A stretch of DNA of 64,000 nucleotides, from contig NC_089281.1 of assembly GCF_963678975.1 (NCBI RefSeq), positions 2,844,926 to 2,908,925 of the forward strand, read 5' to 3'. The DNA is from Dysidea avara. Lineage: Eukaryota; Porifera; Demospongiae; Dictyoceratida; Dysideidae. The notes beneath the pieces were generated by a model, which made no database searches, was not told the origin of the DNA, and worked only from the letters and a program-made list of their open reading frames with translations. Numbering within the stretch: the first letter of the stretch is position 1; each line of letters starts with the position of its first letter. Below, piece by piece: positions 23,901-37,031 of this stretch. The translations under genes and the position numbers were made by a program.

Positions 23901-24222
23901 ATGGATCGATCAACATTTCTTTCTCTATTGGAGTGAAGCATTTGCTGAGGAGTACTGCACTGTAATTCAGAATTTTCTCCTGTTGTGACTGCACAAGATG
24001 CAACTATTTCATTGTTGACTGCACTGTGCTGACTTGCAATGATGGAGGAATGTTGATTTTTTGTGATTTTTACAATCAAATTCTCTGTCTCACAAGTGAA
24101 ATATTGTAACATGCCATTTAACAAATTTACTGAATGCATTGACAAAGCTTTGATACATAAATATGTATTTTCACTATAGCGGTAAATTGAAAGTTGCATC
24201 GCATTTAAATGGTCATCAGACC
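20905..24222 (-). CDS. Protein kinase paralogue K1 with uncharacterised N-terminal domain and DFD motif
   Basis: Exons in coding order: 24222-23316, 23205-23070, 22612-22475, 22416-22089, 21756-21557, 21500-21372, 21319-21251, 21194-21126, 20964-20905. All phases match, giving about 677 visible residues; the 5' end is not certain. The first exon encodes a long Ser/Gln/Asn-rich linker and then a domain starting GTFPRRACLVYNNEQYPLDH that K2 shares. The kinase domain has a glycine loop (RIGYGGNAIVFVV), a VAIK-type lysine (FAVKK), HRDVKASN, GDFDSS, GYRAPE, DVDIWSFG-type helix F (seen as GVDIWSFGCLL) and CRPTAKEL near the end. The HRD Asp, the Lys and the Asn needed for catalysis are present, so activity is plausible. 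The Gly of DFG is Asp. I could not place it in a named kinase family. Its fold suggests a Ser/Thr or TKL-type enzyme. It belongs to a minus-strand tandem array with K2 and K3. Confidence 0.82.
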
Positions 24223-24400
24223 CTATAAATTGCAGAACAAATAATGTTATGTACATAATTAAGCAGATATAAAAATTGTAAGCTAGGTAATATCATAAAA
24301 TACAGGATAGGAGGCTGATAGTGTGTAAAACTTGGTCTACAACAGTATATCAACACTTCTCTGATAATTGTCAACCAAATTGTTGAAGCTGTTGATAAAT

Positions 24401-25028
24401 GTGACCCAGTCTAGGAAAACCAGGCTTATCGCCTATTTAAAAGTATTGAGAAATGCCGGTTTTAAGTATTTAGTGTGTTGTAGCTCGCCAATGGTTGAAG
24501 CTATGTGTACCAAATTTTCACATGTTTTACACCAATTCCTTGCCTTCCACACCATCCACTGTGCAAGTAGCCAACAACTAAGTTTCCCCCATTTTAGATA
24601 GTTTTTAAACTGAAGTTGACTGTATCAGGCAAGCTGCAAAATGGGTGGGAGGGGGGGGGGGAAGGCGGGCAAGATGGTGTTCAAAAATTGAAATAGAAGG
24701 CGTAGGGATGAATTAGGCCAAGTTTTGGGCCATTGAGGTCTCAAAATTGGCTAAAATGAAAGGAAATTCACAGCAGAGGTACTTATTCAACACCACAGAA
24801 CTGTACAGCCACATATAGTCATCCCCAGGCTGACCAGAGCTCCATTAAGGCCCCACACCGCATGTACGGATCGCCACTGGGCCTGGGAAAAGCAGCCAGC
24901 AAAACCAGACCACTCAAGTCTAGCTGATTTTGATTGTGGAATTAAATAGTTTATTCGTGTAACTTTGTGTCCTTGCAAAATTGAATCTGCTGACATGGGT
25001 GACAAGACCGGTTTTCTCAGACTGCGTC
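24401..25028. mobile_element. TGTGACCG family, diverged copy
   Basis: GTGACCCAGTCTAGGAAAAC on the left pairs with GTTTTCTCAGACTGCGTCA on the right. It contains a short G-rich run at 24648-24662. Confidence 0.55.
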
Positions 25029-25418
25029 ATTGAAAATTTTAACAGGTAAAATTTTCCAAGTGCTAATAGCTCTGTAAGAGAAAAAGTTTTGTCAATGTTA
25101 GAATTTGAAACATTAAAGTTAAGCTCTTTGGTAGTAAGTGTTGTAGGAGTAAATAGTTTTGACAAGGAGGTATTAGTGTGCTTATGGGTTATACGATAAA
25201 GGAAAATGTCACCTCCCTATCTTTTGCAGGATGGTAGTTTTAAGAGAGTCTACTGATAAGTAAGTAGTTTATATTTGGAATCAATTTTGTAGCACATTTC
25301 TATACACCTTTATGCATATGTTATATTTCTGGTCAGTGACATTATAGGGTCCCCAAACTGTCTAAATTGGTGAACTCAGTATAGGTTGTACAAGTTTAAT
25401 GACCATGCATGTTTGAAA

Positions 25419-25530
25419 CTTTTTTTTTTTTTTTTTTTAATAATGCTTTACAGCACAAGTGCTGAAGGTCTGTAGGACACCTGGTCCTACAGCCTGCTCA
25501 AAGACTTAGCTACTTAAGGTGTGTTTGAAC
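25419..25530 (-). mobile_element. SINE, third copy, 5' truncated with poly-A tail
   Basis: It shares the GCTGTAGGACCAGGTGTCC core and 3' end with the copy at 10.3 kb and ends in an A-run (22 T on the plus strand). The tail shows that the minus strand is the sense strand. Confidence 0.6.
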
Positions 25531-25809
25531 AGAAGACTTTATTACCGATTAAGAGTTTATTAATTCTTGAGTATATGATTTGCTTTGGAAACTGGCATTA
25601 TATGGATATGGAATTTCAGCTGGTGATCTACAATGACCCCTACTTCTTGTACAAACTTTCATCCAGATAGTAACCTCATACAAGTGAGCCAAGGTGTAAT
25701 ATTTTATATTTAGAAATTGAGTTGCAATTTGATAGACCAAGCACAAGCAATTAATTACTTTCTTGGAATCAAACATAATCCTCTATAGACTTAGTCTGTC
25801 AGAAAATCT

Positions 25810-26045
25810 GTGTCATCAACTCTGCTAAGTTGGATCAGAGGTAAACTGCTAGATTGGATCAATAGAAGACAAAAGGTTGCACTTCCTCCACTGTGTACAA
25901 TGGAGTTCCTCAGAAATCTGACCTGGGAACATTGTTGTTTAACATCTATGTTCATGAAATTCCATTTATTGTTGATAGTCCAACTCTCACTATTTGCATG
26001 CTGACAACACCAAGGACAGTATCAAACCGTTCAAACTTTACAGAA
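25810..26045 (+). mobile_element. Degenerate non-LTR retrotransposon reverse transcriptase fragment
   Basis: Translations in two frames give IRGKLLDWI and then GVPQKSDLGTLLFNIYVHEI, matching the conserved GVPQGSxLGPLLFxIYxxD block of LINE reverse transcriptases. A frameshift separates the two parts and the catalytic D-D motif is not intact. Confidence 0.6.
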
Positions 26046-26911
26046 GTCAAGATATAAGTAATTATTACCCAAAATGCTTTGCAGCAGTCCAACAGTCCAT
26101 AACATGATATATGTTAGCCAAAAAGATTTTTTGTGTGTATATGAGTTTTAATTGTAAGACACTTGGCTGACAAAAACAACATAAAACACTGCCATTTTTT
26201 TCCAAAGAGTAGCCGTGGCCTATCCCACAGTGCATCTGCAACCCCATTATAGCAAAATAGAGCAATGCAAGCTAGGCTATGGAAGCTAACCATGGTGCAA
26301 ACCTTTATTGCTGAATGTCCATTATTTTCATCCTTAGCAAGAAAACATCATATCCCAAGTTGTCAGGTATTACGATTTGAAGTGTTTTGTCATATAATAC
26401 AGCTATATCCATGCATGCAAAAACAGCTAAGCTGCAAAAAAGAGTGCAGTATTCAAAAGCCCGGGTGAAAAAAACTGTGAAATGCAATCAAAAAATGGCT
26501 GCAACTTTTGAAAGAAACTATAGCTTCACCTGAGTAACTGACAAAAGTGATTCAGTGGTAAAGGATTTGGGACCAGAGTTAAAATTAGGTAGGGGGATCC
26601 CTCTGGAGAACTTTCTTATGTTTTAACTTTTTGAGAACTTTTTGCTGCTCTATATAGGAATTAATTAATATGGAATGTATCAAATGTTAGAGATCTGTTA
26701 ATATCCAACACCATCTAAACAAAGTACATAAAATATAGGGTGTATACATGCATGCATAAAATGAACAGAGCATACAGGAGCATAAAATGATATCAAACAC
26801 ATGCCCAAGAGTGGGAGAGAAACAATCGGTTAGTCAAAACAACCAGAAAGCAAGATTACTACATAGGTTTTGGTACTCCTTCTCACTATATGCATTCACT
26901 TATGTACTTAG

Positions 26912-27319
26912 CTATATATTGTTGTCTATATACAAACCTGTTAATTTGCCTTGTATATCTTTAAAACTTGATGATGCTGCAGGCTTAGGTGGTAGTTTGC
27001 AGATTGTTGTTTGGCATTGTTGGGGTACAAATTTATTTTTTTGGTGTGACTGAAGCATTAAATCTTCTTTGTGAGCCGCCATTTTGTCTTTTTTCCTACT
27101 TTGCTCAAACAAAGGTTGATGTTGATTTTTATTAGCATGATGAACAAGTAATGGAGTAGTTCCTTCAATTTGACTTGGATTTACATATTCTTTTTTACTT
27201 CTTCCAGCATATGAATTGGAACTGTAGTGTTGTACATGTGATCGTGGATTCCATAACCAAACAATAACCAGAGCATAGGTTATTAAACAAAACAGCTGCA
27301 GATTTAACTCATCTTGCAA
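26912..27319 (-). pseudogene. Truncated duplicate of the kinase N-terminal linker region
   Basis: An open frame of 135 codons ends in KPPKPAASSS-like sequence (KLPPKPAASSSF). This matches the K1 linker (KLQSPKPAASSSS) just before the conserved GTFPRRA domain; about 35 bp are nearly identical in nucleotides. The conserved domain and kinase exons do not follow; instead the frame reaches a stop after about 15 residues. Its N-terminus has a hydrophobic run (LQLFCLITYALVIVWLW) followed by a polar Gln/Lys/Asn-rich stretch. It could be a dead fragment of an extra array member or an alternative 5' exon belonging to K1. Confidence 0.4.
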
Positions 27320-27729
27320 TTGAATTGGGGTGTTTGAAGTATAAAGAGTGATTGTATCTGTAAAACAACCAGCATATCAATTTGCAATACATCACTAGTT
27401 TTATTTTTGTGGAATTTGTGGTAAATTTTTTATCTTGGTCTTTGTAGAAATAGCTAGTAGCTACCATGCTAAGAGATAGACACATTCTTGATCCTTGTTG
27501 TGTCTTAGTTGAATTAGTTACAGTATCAGCTAAAGCCAGTAAGCCTCACAGATAATGCTAGAAAACTCTTTATTGCTAAAAAAATTCATGTGAGAAATAT
27601 TTGCACAAAAAATCAAAAATAAAGTCACTGTACCTACATTGTTTAGCTGAATGACTTTTAAAGTTAATTACAATGAGCCAGTATTTAAAGAGCTATTTCA
27701 GAATGCTGCAGCTATCTATATATATTGCC

Positions 27730-28256
27730 AGTGTTGGGGGTAATGTGTTACTTATGTAATGTGTTACATATTAATTATTACTTTTGTGGTAACCAAGTAG
27801 TATAACATAATATGCTAAAAAATAAAAACACTCAAGTTACTTTACTTACAAATGTAATGTGTTTCCTAAGAAATAAAGTTGCTGTAACGAGTCTAATATT
27901 AAATACTTTTATTACTACAAGTAATGAAGTTACTAATCTCTCTCTGAGTAATGCCTAGCCATGACCACAACGAAGTAACAATGCCACCTTGAAGTAATGA
28001 ATGAAGCTTATTCACCCCAGCTTCTTACAATTATAACCAAGATTTACACATTAATTGTCCAACAACACAATCATGTCACATGATAAGGTGGTAGTTGCAC
28101 ACGTGACAGCTTGAGGCTGTGGACACAAAGTAATATAATAACATTATTGCATGCAGTTACTTTATTTTATGGGTAATATGTAACTGTATAACTAAATAGT
28201 TTAGTTGCAAGTAATATGTAACGAGTTACTTTTTAAAAGTAATTGCCTGAACATTG
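27730..28256. mobile_element. GTTGGGGGTAAC-type TIR element
   Basis: The left end GTGTTGGGGGTAATGTGTTA and the right end carrying GTAACGAGTTACTTTTTAAA are related inverses rich in GTAA/TTAC words. Related pieces lie at 4585-4630, 10195-10460 and 41166-41648. Confidence 0.5.
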
Positions 28257-29893
28257 TATATTACATGCATGGATTATAAATTAAAAAGGTAATTTTTTTG
28301 TATGAAATCCAATATGACATTGTAAATAGTAGAGCAGGACAGAATAATGCCTGCTTTCAATTGTAAGCATGCACAGTCACATTCATCATCTGAACAATGT
28401 TATAGTATTATTTCTGTACAATTATTTGCCAAGTTAAATACATCTTACCATGGTGGAGAAAGCCAGTCAAACAATATTATGAGCTGAAGCTATAACCACA
28501 TTAAGAGTCTGGGAATTAATGCAGGCTCCCAGATACTTTTTAGTCTAATTAATAGATTTTTAAAAAAGCACTTTGTTTTATTATATCGATTGATTTTTTG
28601 ATTCCATACAATTGGGTAAAGAAGATTAGAGGAAGCAACATTATAAATGCATCAACATATAATATTACACACCTATACAAAACAAACAGTATAGTGTATA
28701 ATACATGACAAGAAAAAAAATCATTTTTTATAACATTGCATGTCTTGTCATAGTATTAGCACAACAGAATGAAGCACACTGTTCCACCAATGGGATGCCT
28801 TCATGTCTGAAAAATATTGTAAAATGGCTGTACCGATAAGGAGTTACAACCCTGGTATAATAGTGATCTTGGGTATATACTATCAAAGTGAATAAACACA
28901 CAACTCCAAAGGGATGATACATCTAGTGTGATAGTAGCTAGATGTTACTGGTGAAACATGACACAGACAAAATGAAATTGGGTGAGTCATTGCAAGAGCC
29001 ACTTCACTGAATCAACATTGATGTAGCTAATTAGTTATCATTATTATAGATATTTTAGTTATCACTATTATAGATATTTTATGGCCTGTTATTCTGAATG
29101 AACACAAAGGAGGGCAAACCTATATAGCTCTAGCTGTAATTGAGCTGAGGCAGTCTATAAGCATTTGTAACAAATGGGAAACTGCTATGGTAATGCAACT
29201 CTTATAGGTGTATCTATCCACTATACTGACCTGTCATATCAACAGGATGTAGTTAATGATATCTTTTGATGTTGTAGTTGGCTGTGACTTACGAGTATTT
29301 AGAGTATGTGTACACAGACAGTATCTTAAAAATCAGTAGTTATATGTACCTATAAAGATGAACAACAACTACGTATTCATGTACACAATGCATAGCTAAT
29401 CACCTTTTTGTTCCTTAAATTTCTGATATGTAGCTAAGGATTCCAAATTTTTAAGGAAGTGGTTACTGGACCGAAAGTTTTTATTTTGTACTTGAATAAC
29501 ACAAACTACTCTAGTATCAAGCACACTAGCTAGGGTTGGAGCGAGTGAAGTAAGCATTCCGGCTGGGCCACCCTAGCTCGCTTTGAGTTAACCAAAAACT
29601 TATACCCTCATACAGACAGTGAAAGACACCTACAGCCAAACCTAGTTAGGGTTGGGTTCAGCCTTGGCTTTTTCTTCACCTCTTGTTACAGGTTACCTCT
29701 TGAGACAATAGAAAAGTAGGGAAGGTAGGTAGTTAGCAGCAGTAGCACAGCATGCACACTGGTAGTCTATAGGGTTCAAACCTTGGATGTTTTGTGTTTT
29801 GTGTGTGTGTTTTCTTTGTTTTAGCAACTTTTTTGTTGAAGCTTGGTTCAATAGGTCCATATGTTAGTGAACTGACTTTCGGTTAAGTATTTT

Positions 29894-30052
29894 CTGCCAC
29901 ATTATACTCACTATTTTTATGTAGTGGTACCTTCACTACTCTTTGTAGTGGCCCTCACTACCATGATAGTCATGATCACTATGTGGCATAGTGACGGTCA
30001 CTACAAAATTAGTAGTGAACGTTACTACACAAAATAGTGAGTATTGTGGCAG
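29894..30052. mobile_element. Palindromic MITE rich in CACTA/TAGTG words
   Basis: CTGCCACATTATACTCACTA on the left is the inverse of the right end TAGTGAGTATTGTGGCAG. The interior has many TAGTG/CACTA words, so the whole element can self-pair. Confidence 0.65.
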
Positions 30053-31341
30053 ACATTAGTAGTGACCTTTTTACTGTGATATAGCTAGCTAACGACCGTT
30101 AAATTGCTTTCGCGTAATTTGATACGTATGAGGTTATAAGTTTATATAGTATATGGCCAGTTCATGCATGATCTCATAGATAGTTATGTCAAATAATATG
30201 ATCACATATATAGCTAGATATTTATAGCTAGTGCCCTTATATGACTTAGTTCGCTACATGATGTAATACGTCATATAGCTACCGGTTCGTGACTTCTCGA
30301 TCAAACACCTGCGTCATAGTGTATTTGGTCCTGGATTTTATTACTGTGTAAGGCAGCCAAAGGCTGATACAACACGGGCTACCCCAAATAATAAGCACAA
30401 TACTGACATTCAGTGTAAATGTATCTTCTCAGTCGATTTTCTCGTATCGAGTGAACCCTACGGGGGTGGTACACAAACTAGTGTACCGCACGTTGAACGA
30501 CTAGTTACTCTATACAACTGGCTACTATCCGATTGTAGTTTACTGTTAGTCACGTAGCTAAGCCTCGATCACTGTAGTCGTTTAATAGTTTGGATGATTT
30601 GACTGCGTAAACAGCCGTATATGGCTGATACAACACAGGGGTTGCAACTGCACAACCCCGCTGAAATGGCTACACAATACATTTAATATAAAAGTGTATT
30701 TTTGTTAGATTTATGTTAAATTCGGCTACTAGCCGCTAGTTATCAACCGTAGACTATATAGCTTAATCTGGTAGTGGTTGTTATTATTAGATCCATTGAC
30801 AGTTAGACTCGCGGCTCAGCTATAGACTAAAGCTATATGCCACTGAACATGACAGAGTTAGTTTAGAACTTGTGACAGAACAGAATGACGCTACACACTA
30901 GGCTGCACTATATAAATTATACGTATAGCTATTGCAATGTACTCATTTATTTACCGGCACAACACTCACTTTATATTACTGCCCACCAAGTCCGACCGCA
31001 GAGCTACGAATGGTTGTGTACTGTGCCAATCTCATTATGTACAGACTTGCTCAACCACAAAGCGGTTACGTAATAGATACAGGAAACTGGTTGATCACGT
31101 GATCACCGCACAGAGTTGTAGAGTCCGGTCAACCACGGTTTCTGCGTAACAATGACGAGTGAGTGACCTTTATAAAGGAGATAAACTGGTGACTATGTTA
31201 TGGATATGGAAGGCGCCTTGATGGAAGGTACGGTAACTCACCCCTGTGTTAAACTAAGTTTGCAGTGACTTGCAGTGTACACACACATTCATAGTAGCTA
31301 TGAGCAAATGACTCACTATTTTGTCTCGAGCTTGTAACTTT

Positions 31342-31725
31342 AAGGCCACTCCAAATAAATTTTCTGTTTCCCGTCCACCGCCCGCATCTGGTTACTGCCA
31401 GCTCTAAATATTCCATTATTCCGTATTCTTCCATTATTTTCTGGTTATTCTTGCATACTGATAGGCTCAGTAAAAGCTATCTTGAAACAGTGTCAGCAGT
31501 GCTATCAAGTCAGCACAAACTTCACGCTTGTGTTATTTTTGCAACTTACAAAGGAGGGAACAAGCTTAAGCATGTTTTTATGCAGCCTTTTTGGCAGTGG
31601 CAGGCAAATAATGGCTTGAAAAGCTAGCCAATCTTATAATGAAATAATGGAAATGGACCGCCCACCCGCATGCAAATATGCCTGAGTCCAGGACGGGAAA
31701 CAGAGAATTTATTTGGAGTGGCCTA
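31342..31725. mobile_element. TIR element with about 36-bp ends, GGCCACTCCAAATAAATT
   Basis: GGCCACTCCAAATAAATT..CTGTTTCCCGTCC is repeated inversely at 31690-31725 with few mismatches. The interior is unrecognised. Confidence 0.7.
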
Positions 31726-32375
31726 ATATACTGAACATACACAGCAAAAATTGCTTTCTCACAATGAGAGATAATATACTGAATATTAGTAAATTGCCCT
31801 TAATGTAGGTAGCTATCACTTCTTATATTAAGTACTATTATTCTGAAACTAGAATTTATATGATCTCTAATATTTAGTATGCTATGTTTACTTTAAGCTT
31901 TTAGTGCTCAATTTAAATTTAAATATATATTATTATTAGACCGAACTATCTAAAAGTAAGGTGATGAGTTAAAAAAACAGAATGTCCACAGCTAAGTTTT
32001 AGATGTCAGACTTTGTTTTAGAAAAACTACTAATTTTCATGTATCATCACATATTCTAAAAATTAGAATAATGCATCTAAGTTTTAGTACAACTTTTAAA
32101 TAGCCTATACACATTTATATTAAGAAGGCCATGCAATGCATCAAAGTTTCTCTACTTATTGCAAGTATGAACATGCACTCAGTTCAAAATTCCATCTCAA
32201 TTTGAGCTATATACATTTACTTTAAAAAGGAGGGCATACCTCTTGTCCAATTGGCACAGCACAACAAACTACGTATATTAACATTCTGCATGGTATTGCC
32301 ATGATATTTACATAAGTTATTATTAATCATCAGTTACAAAGGCATGCAATCTTGTTTAGGCTTAATAATATAACC

Positions 32376-35347
32376 TTAAGTTTGATCAGTTAAAATTGCA
32401 TTAAGAGGGTGATAATATCTTAAACAGCTAACGGAGATGCAATCATGTCTTTCTGGATCATCCAACTGTACCACATATCCATAGGCCCTTTTGAAAAACC
32501 CAAGTGTCACTGACTTTTGTACAATCAATAAAATATTTTTGCATGATTCATCGGATGATATAAAGACTATTTCTTGCAATTTTCCAAATATGGGTAGAGA
32601 ACATGTGTCAGTTTGCTTTGTACCAGTACACATCCAACATCCAGCTTTATATTCTGTCCCTTGTATTGTTACTTGTGAACATCTATATAGGTACGTATGC
32701 TGATTACAATAAAAGCATTTTAAAAGTATCACAATTTACCTTGACATGGTTTCATTATCTTTTAATCTATGAGCAATTAAATTTTATAGCTGATCATCGC
32801 TTGAAAGAAGAGAGCCTATACACAGTGACAGAAATTTTAAAACGTATAATTGTTACTTAATGATGAGCAGTGCATATATTATATAGTATAAGTATAATAA
32901 ACCATCATTGCATTATCTAGTTATAATAATCATCATTGCATTGTCTAGTTATAAGTATTGGTAACTTACATGTAGTGATACAAATGGAATTTTTACAAAA
33001 CAAGTCTGTAATTTCAATGCAATGCTTCCTTTGGTGTTACTCAGCAACTGTTTTACATATATTCTTGAAGTTTGATCTTTGTGCATATCCTTTTAACTCT
33101 TTGTTTTCCCCTCAAACCTCATTGTCCAGTAACGTATGGGTGGTCCCAAACTGTAGCATAACATAGGCAATGATTATAATATGTATAATTGATACTATTA
33201 TCAAGTTCATTATGAAGTCTTAGACTATGGCATTCATAGTATACTTTGAAGTTTAGTCATCAAGGAATTTAAAATCCCTGGAATCCAGCAAAGCACATGA
33301 TGCACATGACAAAACTTTTGTCACAGGTATCTATCCAGTTTAGATACCTACGTACCTGTGGGTATCTATTGGTCACAACAGCCATCAGAAATCATCGCTA
33401 GAGTGTAAAAAAAATCACTGGATTGTATTCATCTAGGAAGCGTACCAGTGAGTTATTTTAACACTAATTTGATCAGAAAGCCACCATTACTGGCACTGTC
33501 CAGAGCCACACAAGCCATAGTCTAAATAGGCTATTGCACAATTCCAGGTATCTTCACTATTGGAGTCTTGAGGAATGGAATAATCACTAAGGGCAAAATA
33601 ACTTATACTTAATAATGAAACTGTGTGCATTATATTTGGCTACCCACACTATAGGTCAGACCATGGCATGCAATGAAGTAGAGAACTAAATGGTATATAT
33701 ACAATAATTGTTTTAGCAATGTACATATATTTTTCTAATTTTACAGAACTTACCTTCTAATCAAACGGGGTAAATGAACAAGGTTGTGGCATTTAGGAGG
33801 AAGATTTTTGTGAGAAGGTAGCACTCTTTTCAATGCTTCTAAGTACTGATGGATTAATACTTCCAAATAACTAATTTGCTCATCAGCAATGAGGGATGAA
33901 AACACTATCGCTGCAATTTCTTGAAGGAGTAAAAAGCATTCGTATTGCTCATCATTATCCAGTGGCAAGTGGCACAGAAACAACGTTGTAATATGAAAGA
34001 GTTGCCACATTTGAGATCCTATAAGAATTAAAATTGCTGAAACGTTACACAGCAAAATAATAAAGTTGTGCATATTGAAAATGTATTATTGTATGGTGTA
34101 AAAAAATGATGTAGGAAAACTATGCAGATAAATTAAATGACCAATGATAACTCATATTTTGATTAAATATTTCAATATTAAATTACAGCTAAAGCATCTT
34201 TTCACAAATTGCTAGCAAATTAAACTTTGCACTATATACACTGTGTACTTACCAGATTGCATAGTCTTTGATAGCTTGTGCAGACGGTTTAGTCTCAAAA
34301 TACAAGTATGGATAGGATCTCAGTTTACCATTGAATTCATCTAGGGTAATCAGTTCTGCTTCAAAGATGAGGTAATGTAAAAGGATAGCAGTGTGTAGTA
34401 CACATATGCCCTCAAGAAATACATGCATGATGTCTTCTGGAAGTCGTTTAGTAACATCAAACATTTCGCACTTCGAAAGCAAACTTCTTCTGTTTATACC
34501 AGAGGTTGAAGAAAAATGTTGTCTCCCTGATGCACTAATTCCTTTCCTTTCCACATAATTACACTGCATCCTGTGAAGGTCTTTATTTCTCAACACAAAT
34601 TCTGATTCACAAAACTATACCAGAAAATGCACCAATTTAGTAGATATACTAAAATTAGTAATGATTGTATGTATACACATGCATTGCAGTAATGTACACT
34701 GTATAATGGTGAAACTATGAGAATGACGTACTTTATTTTGAACTTGATCAGAAGTGGCCATGCAGTGACGACATAATTGCAGTGCAAGGCTTACATCCTC
34801 TTTAAAACCTCCTAATTGATTAATTACTGGAATATCTCCAGTAAATGCTATTATAGCTCCACGGATCTTTTGCTTTTCTCTTCTAATATTAAATATTGCG
34901 CCATCTAGCTAGATATATTGCATTTTAATAAACACGCTGTTAACCAGCTAACAAAAAAAAACTCGTGATAGTTTCTGTACACCATCCAAAAATGGCTTAA
35001 TGAATGTGTCAATTCCATAAACTTCCACAAGTGAATACTTGAAAGCACATGCCAGATGTATTGCTGCCAACTGTGATCTTAGTGCTGGGTCAAGATTTGC
35101 CAATGAATAGTATATTAGTCCTACAAAGTACACACAGAACTATAAATTCCTCCACATAATCTGTTAATAATTCACCTAGTTTCTGAGTTCGTGATCCCAG
35201 TGGATTAACAACCTCTATTAGATCGTAATAAGCAACAATTTGTAATGCTGTTTTATCAATTGAAAATATTGGATGATTTTAAAATAAATCTCCATCACAG
35301 AAATCTCTCTTGTGTTTATCAGTCAAAAAGTGTGGACCACATAAAAC
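32376..35347 (-). pseudogene. Decayed transposon-type gene (LPEDIMHVFLEG / PPKCHNLVHLPRLI family)
   Basis: Exons in coding order: 35347-35176, 35120-34963, 34908-34732, 34614-34253, 34018-33754, 33150-32970, 32682-32376. Recognisable blocks are DGDLF, LGSRTQKLG, YYSLANLDPALRSQL, GAIIAFTGDIPVINQLGGF, CRHCMA, LPEDIMHVFLEGI, LPPKCHNLVHLPRLI, RYWTMRFEGK and a C-terminal VTIQGTEYKAG domain. I recall this order from a widespread family of uncharacterised animal proteins. It resembles DUF4218/CACTA-type transposon products; that link is inference. Lesions: an in-frame TAA at 35279-35281, an out-of-frame 34253/34018 junction as read, and a one-base frameshift plus a TAA inside exon 33150-32970. The usual N-terminal zinc finger is not found upstream. 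It therefore looks non-functional. Confidence 0.68.
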
Positions 35348-35559
35348 CTACACAAATACATGCATGTGAATATCATAGTTATGGGCATGGTGATGGTGAT
35401 GGTCGAACTTTACAAATCAGTAAATTTTGACTACAACATTATACTTATGATTGAGACAGTAAGGTGCATGCTTTGTGATTGCATTTTTAGAAGTTCCAGA
35501 TATGGAACAGTGCAATATAGGTGGTTACAGAACTGCTCCTGCACCCCTGGTGATCATTA

Positions 35560-36039
35560 CAATGGCGGATCCAGGATGGGGCATTTGGGGCAAATGCCCC
35601 CCTCCCCCTCCTCCTCACCTTTGGAGGAACCATACTTCTGATTAAAATAACTAAACTTTATGTCAGGGCTAGATCAATTAACTCATGAAAATGATGTGCA
35701 AATTTTAGTAGTATTTATTACAAATTCACCGGAAATCAAAGCAAACCAAAGTCAAACTAACTGTGAAATTGCCCCCAGCACCTTTGTGCGTACTAAGCGC
35801 CTCTAAAAATAATTATCATGTTGCTGTTGTTTAAGAGATTCATAGCCTTTTACACAACTTTTAAGACTCCACAACCATCTGCAAAAGCCAAAATGTCAAA
35901 AATCAACAGTGATACACTACTAAGTGGTGATTATTTGCTGCTTCAAAAATGCAGCAACTAACGAGAAGTTCCCCAACCACCTAGCTACAACTCAGCCTGT
36001 TTGTGCCCCTCCCCTTGCCAGCTCCTGGATCCGCCCCTG
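35560..36039. mobile_element. TIR element, CAGTGGCGGATCCAGG family, copy 1
   Basis: Ends CAATGGCGGATCCAGG and CCTGGATCCGCCCCTG, with an exact 5-bp duplication CATTA. It lies just upstream of the transposon-type pseudogene. Confidence 0.75.
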
Positions 36040-36462
36040 CATTATACCCACAGTGGTCTAAATGGTGTGGCTGGTGTGCTGGAAGGCACATTAACCACTT
36101 TCCGGCAGCATCTCCATTAGGGATGCGGCGATTATGCCGGAATAATTTCGGGCATAATAGGTATGTGTGGGAATCAGGAATTATGCTAGCATTTTGAGGT
36201 GATTATAAAGCTTTAACAGTAGGAAAATCTGCAGATTGCACAATTCCGTTAAAAAGATCGAGATACTCTAATAGATCAGTCAGAAACTCTAATAGAACAG
36301 TCACTGAATATTATTTACTCTAATAAAGCAGTAACACTGAAATGAAATACTCTAACACAGCAACCAGCTAAAGAATTCAAGACTATTGAAGCTTAAATAT
36401 CAATGAAAATGGCCTGATACAGCAATGAACTGGCATTATTAGCAAATTATGGTAGCATAATT

Positions 36463-36713
36463 TGTGACTGGGCCTGCGAAAATAGGGCATGTTGGTACAT
36501 GATTTTTGCCTACTTTTTCAAACTTTCATCACTCATAACGTTTTATATCATTATGCTATGGCAATGCAATTTTCAGCTCTTAGTAAGCATTTCATTGGCT
36601 TTATGATGCAAGTTACAGAATGGAAATATTCTGTTCCAGTACTGCGATATGACCAGAAAAGTGATGGGGTGTAGCCTGTGCCCACATTCCCTGTTTTCAC
36701 AGGCCCGGTCACA
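36463..36713. mobile_element. TGTGACCG family, short copy
   Basis: TGTGACTGGGCCTGCGAAAA pairs with TTTTCACAGGCCCGGTCACA about 250 bp away. Confidence 0.6.
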
Positions 36714-37031
36714 TTTGGGAATAATGGGCGATTCTCAAAAGCATAATAGGTGATTTTTGAGCACTGCTCAAAAGCATAATGCTCAATTTTTGGAGCATAA
36801 CAGCCTCATGCCTAATCTCCATAAGGATAGAATTTCTTGCACACCATTAGGTTTACATACCATTCCCTAATATAAATTATTTCTGGAGCATCACGTGAGA
36901 TCACGTGCCCTGCCAAGAATCCTGGAGCTGTGGAAAGAAGTCTGGTCAGTGTGTGGTGGCTGGCACTGGTCATGGAGTGATTCCAAAGTATGTTTTTGTG
37001 TGTTTGGCTCCTTTACAGCCAGATGAGTGTT

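Larger units (their letters stand above)
27320..32375. other. Gene-free spacer
   Basis: Apart from the elements at 27730, 29894 and 31342, I see no supported gene. At 30330-30650 a diverged direct repeat occurs (ACTGTGTAAGGCAGCC and ACTGCGTAAACAGCC, each followed by GGCTGATACAACAC). At 29030-29080 and 32885-32950 there are short AT-rich tandem duplications. Confidence 0.5.
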
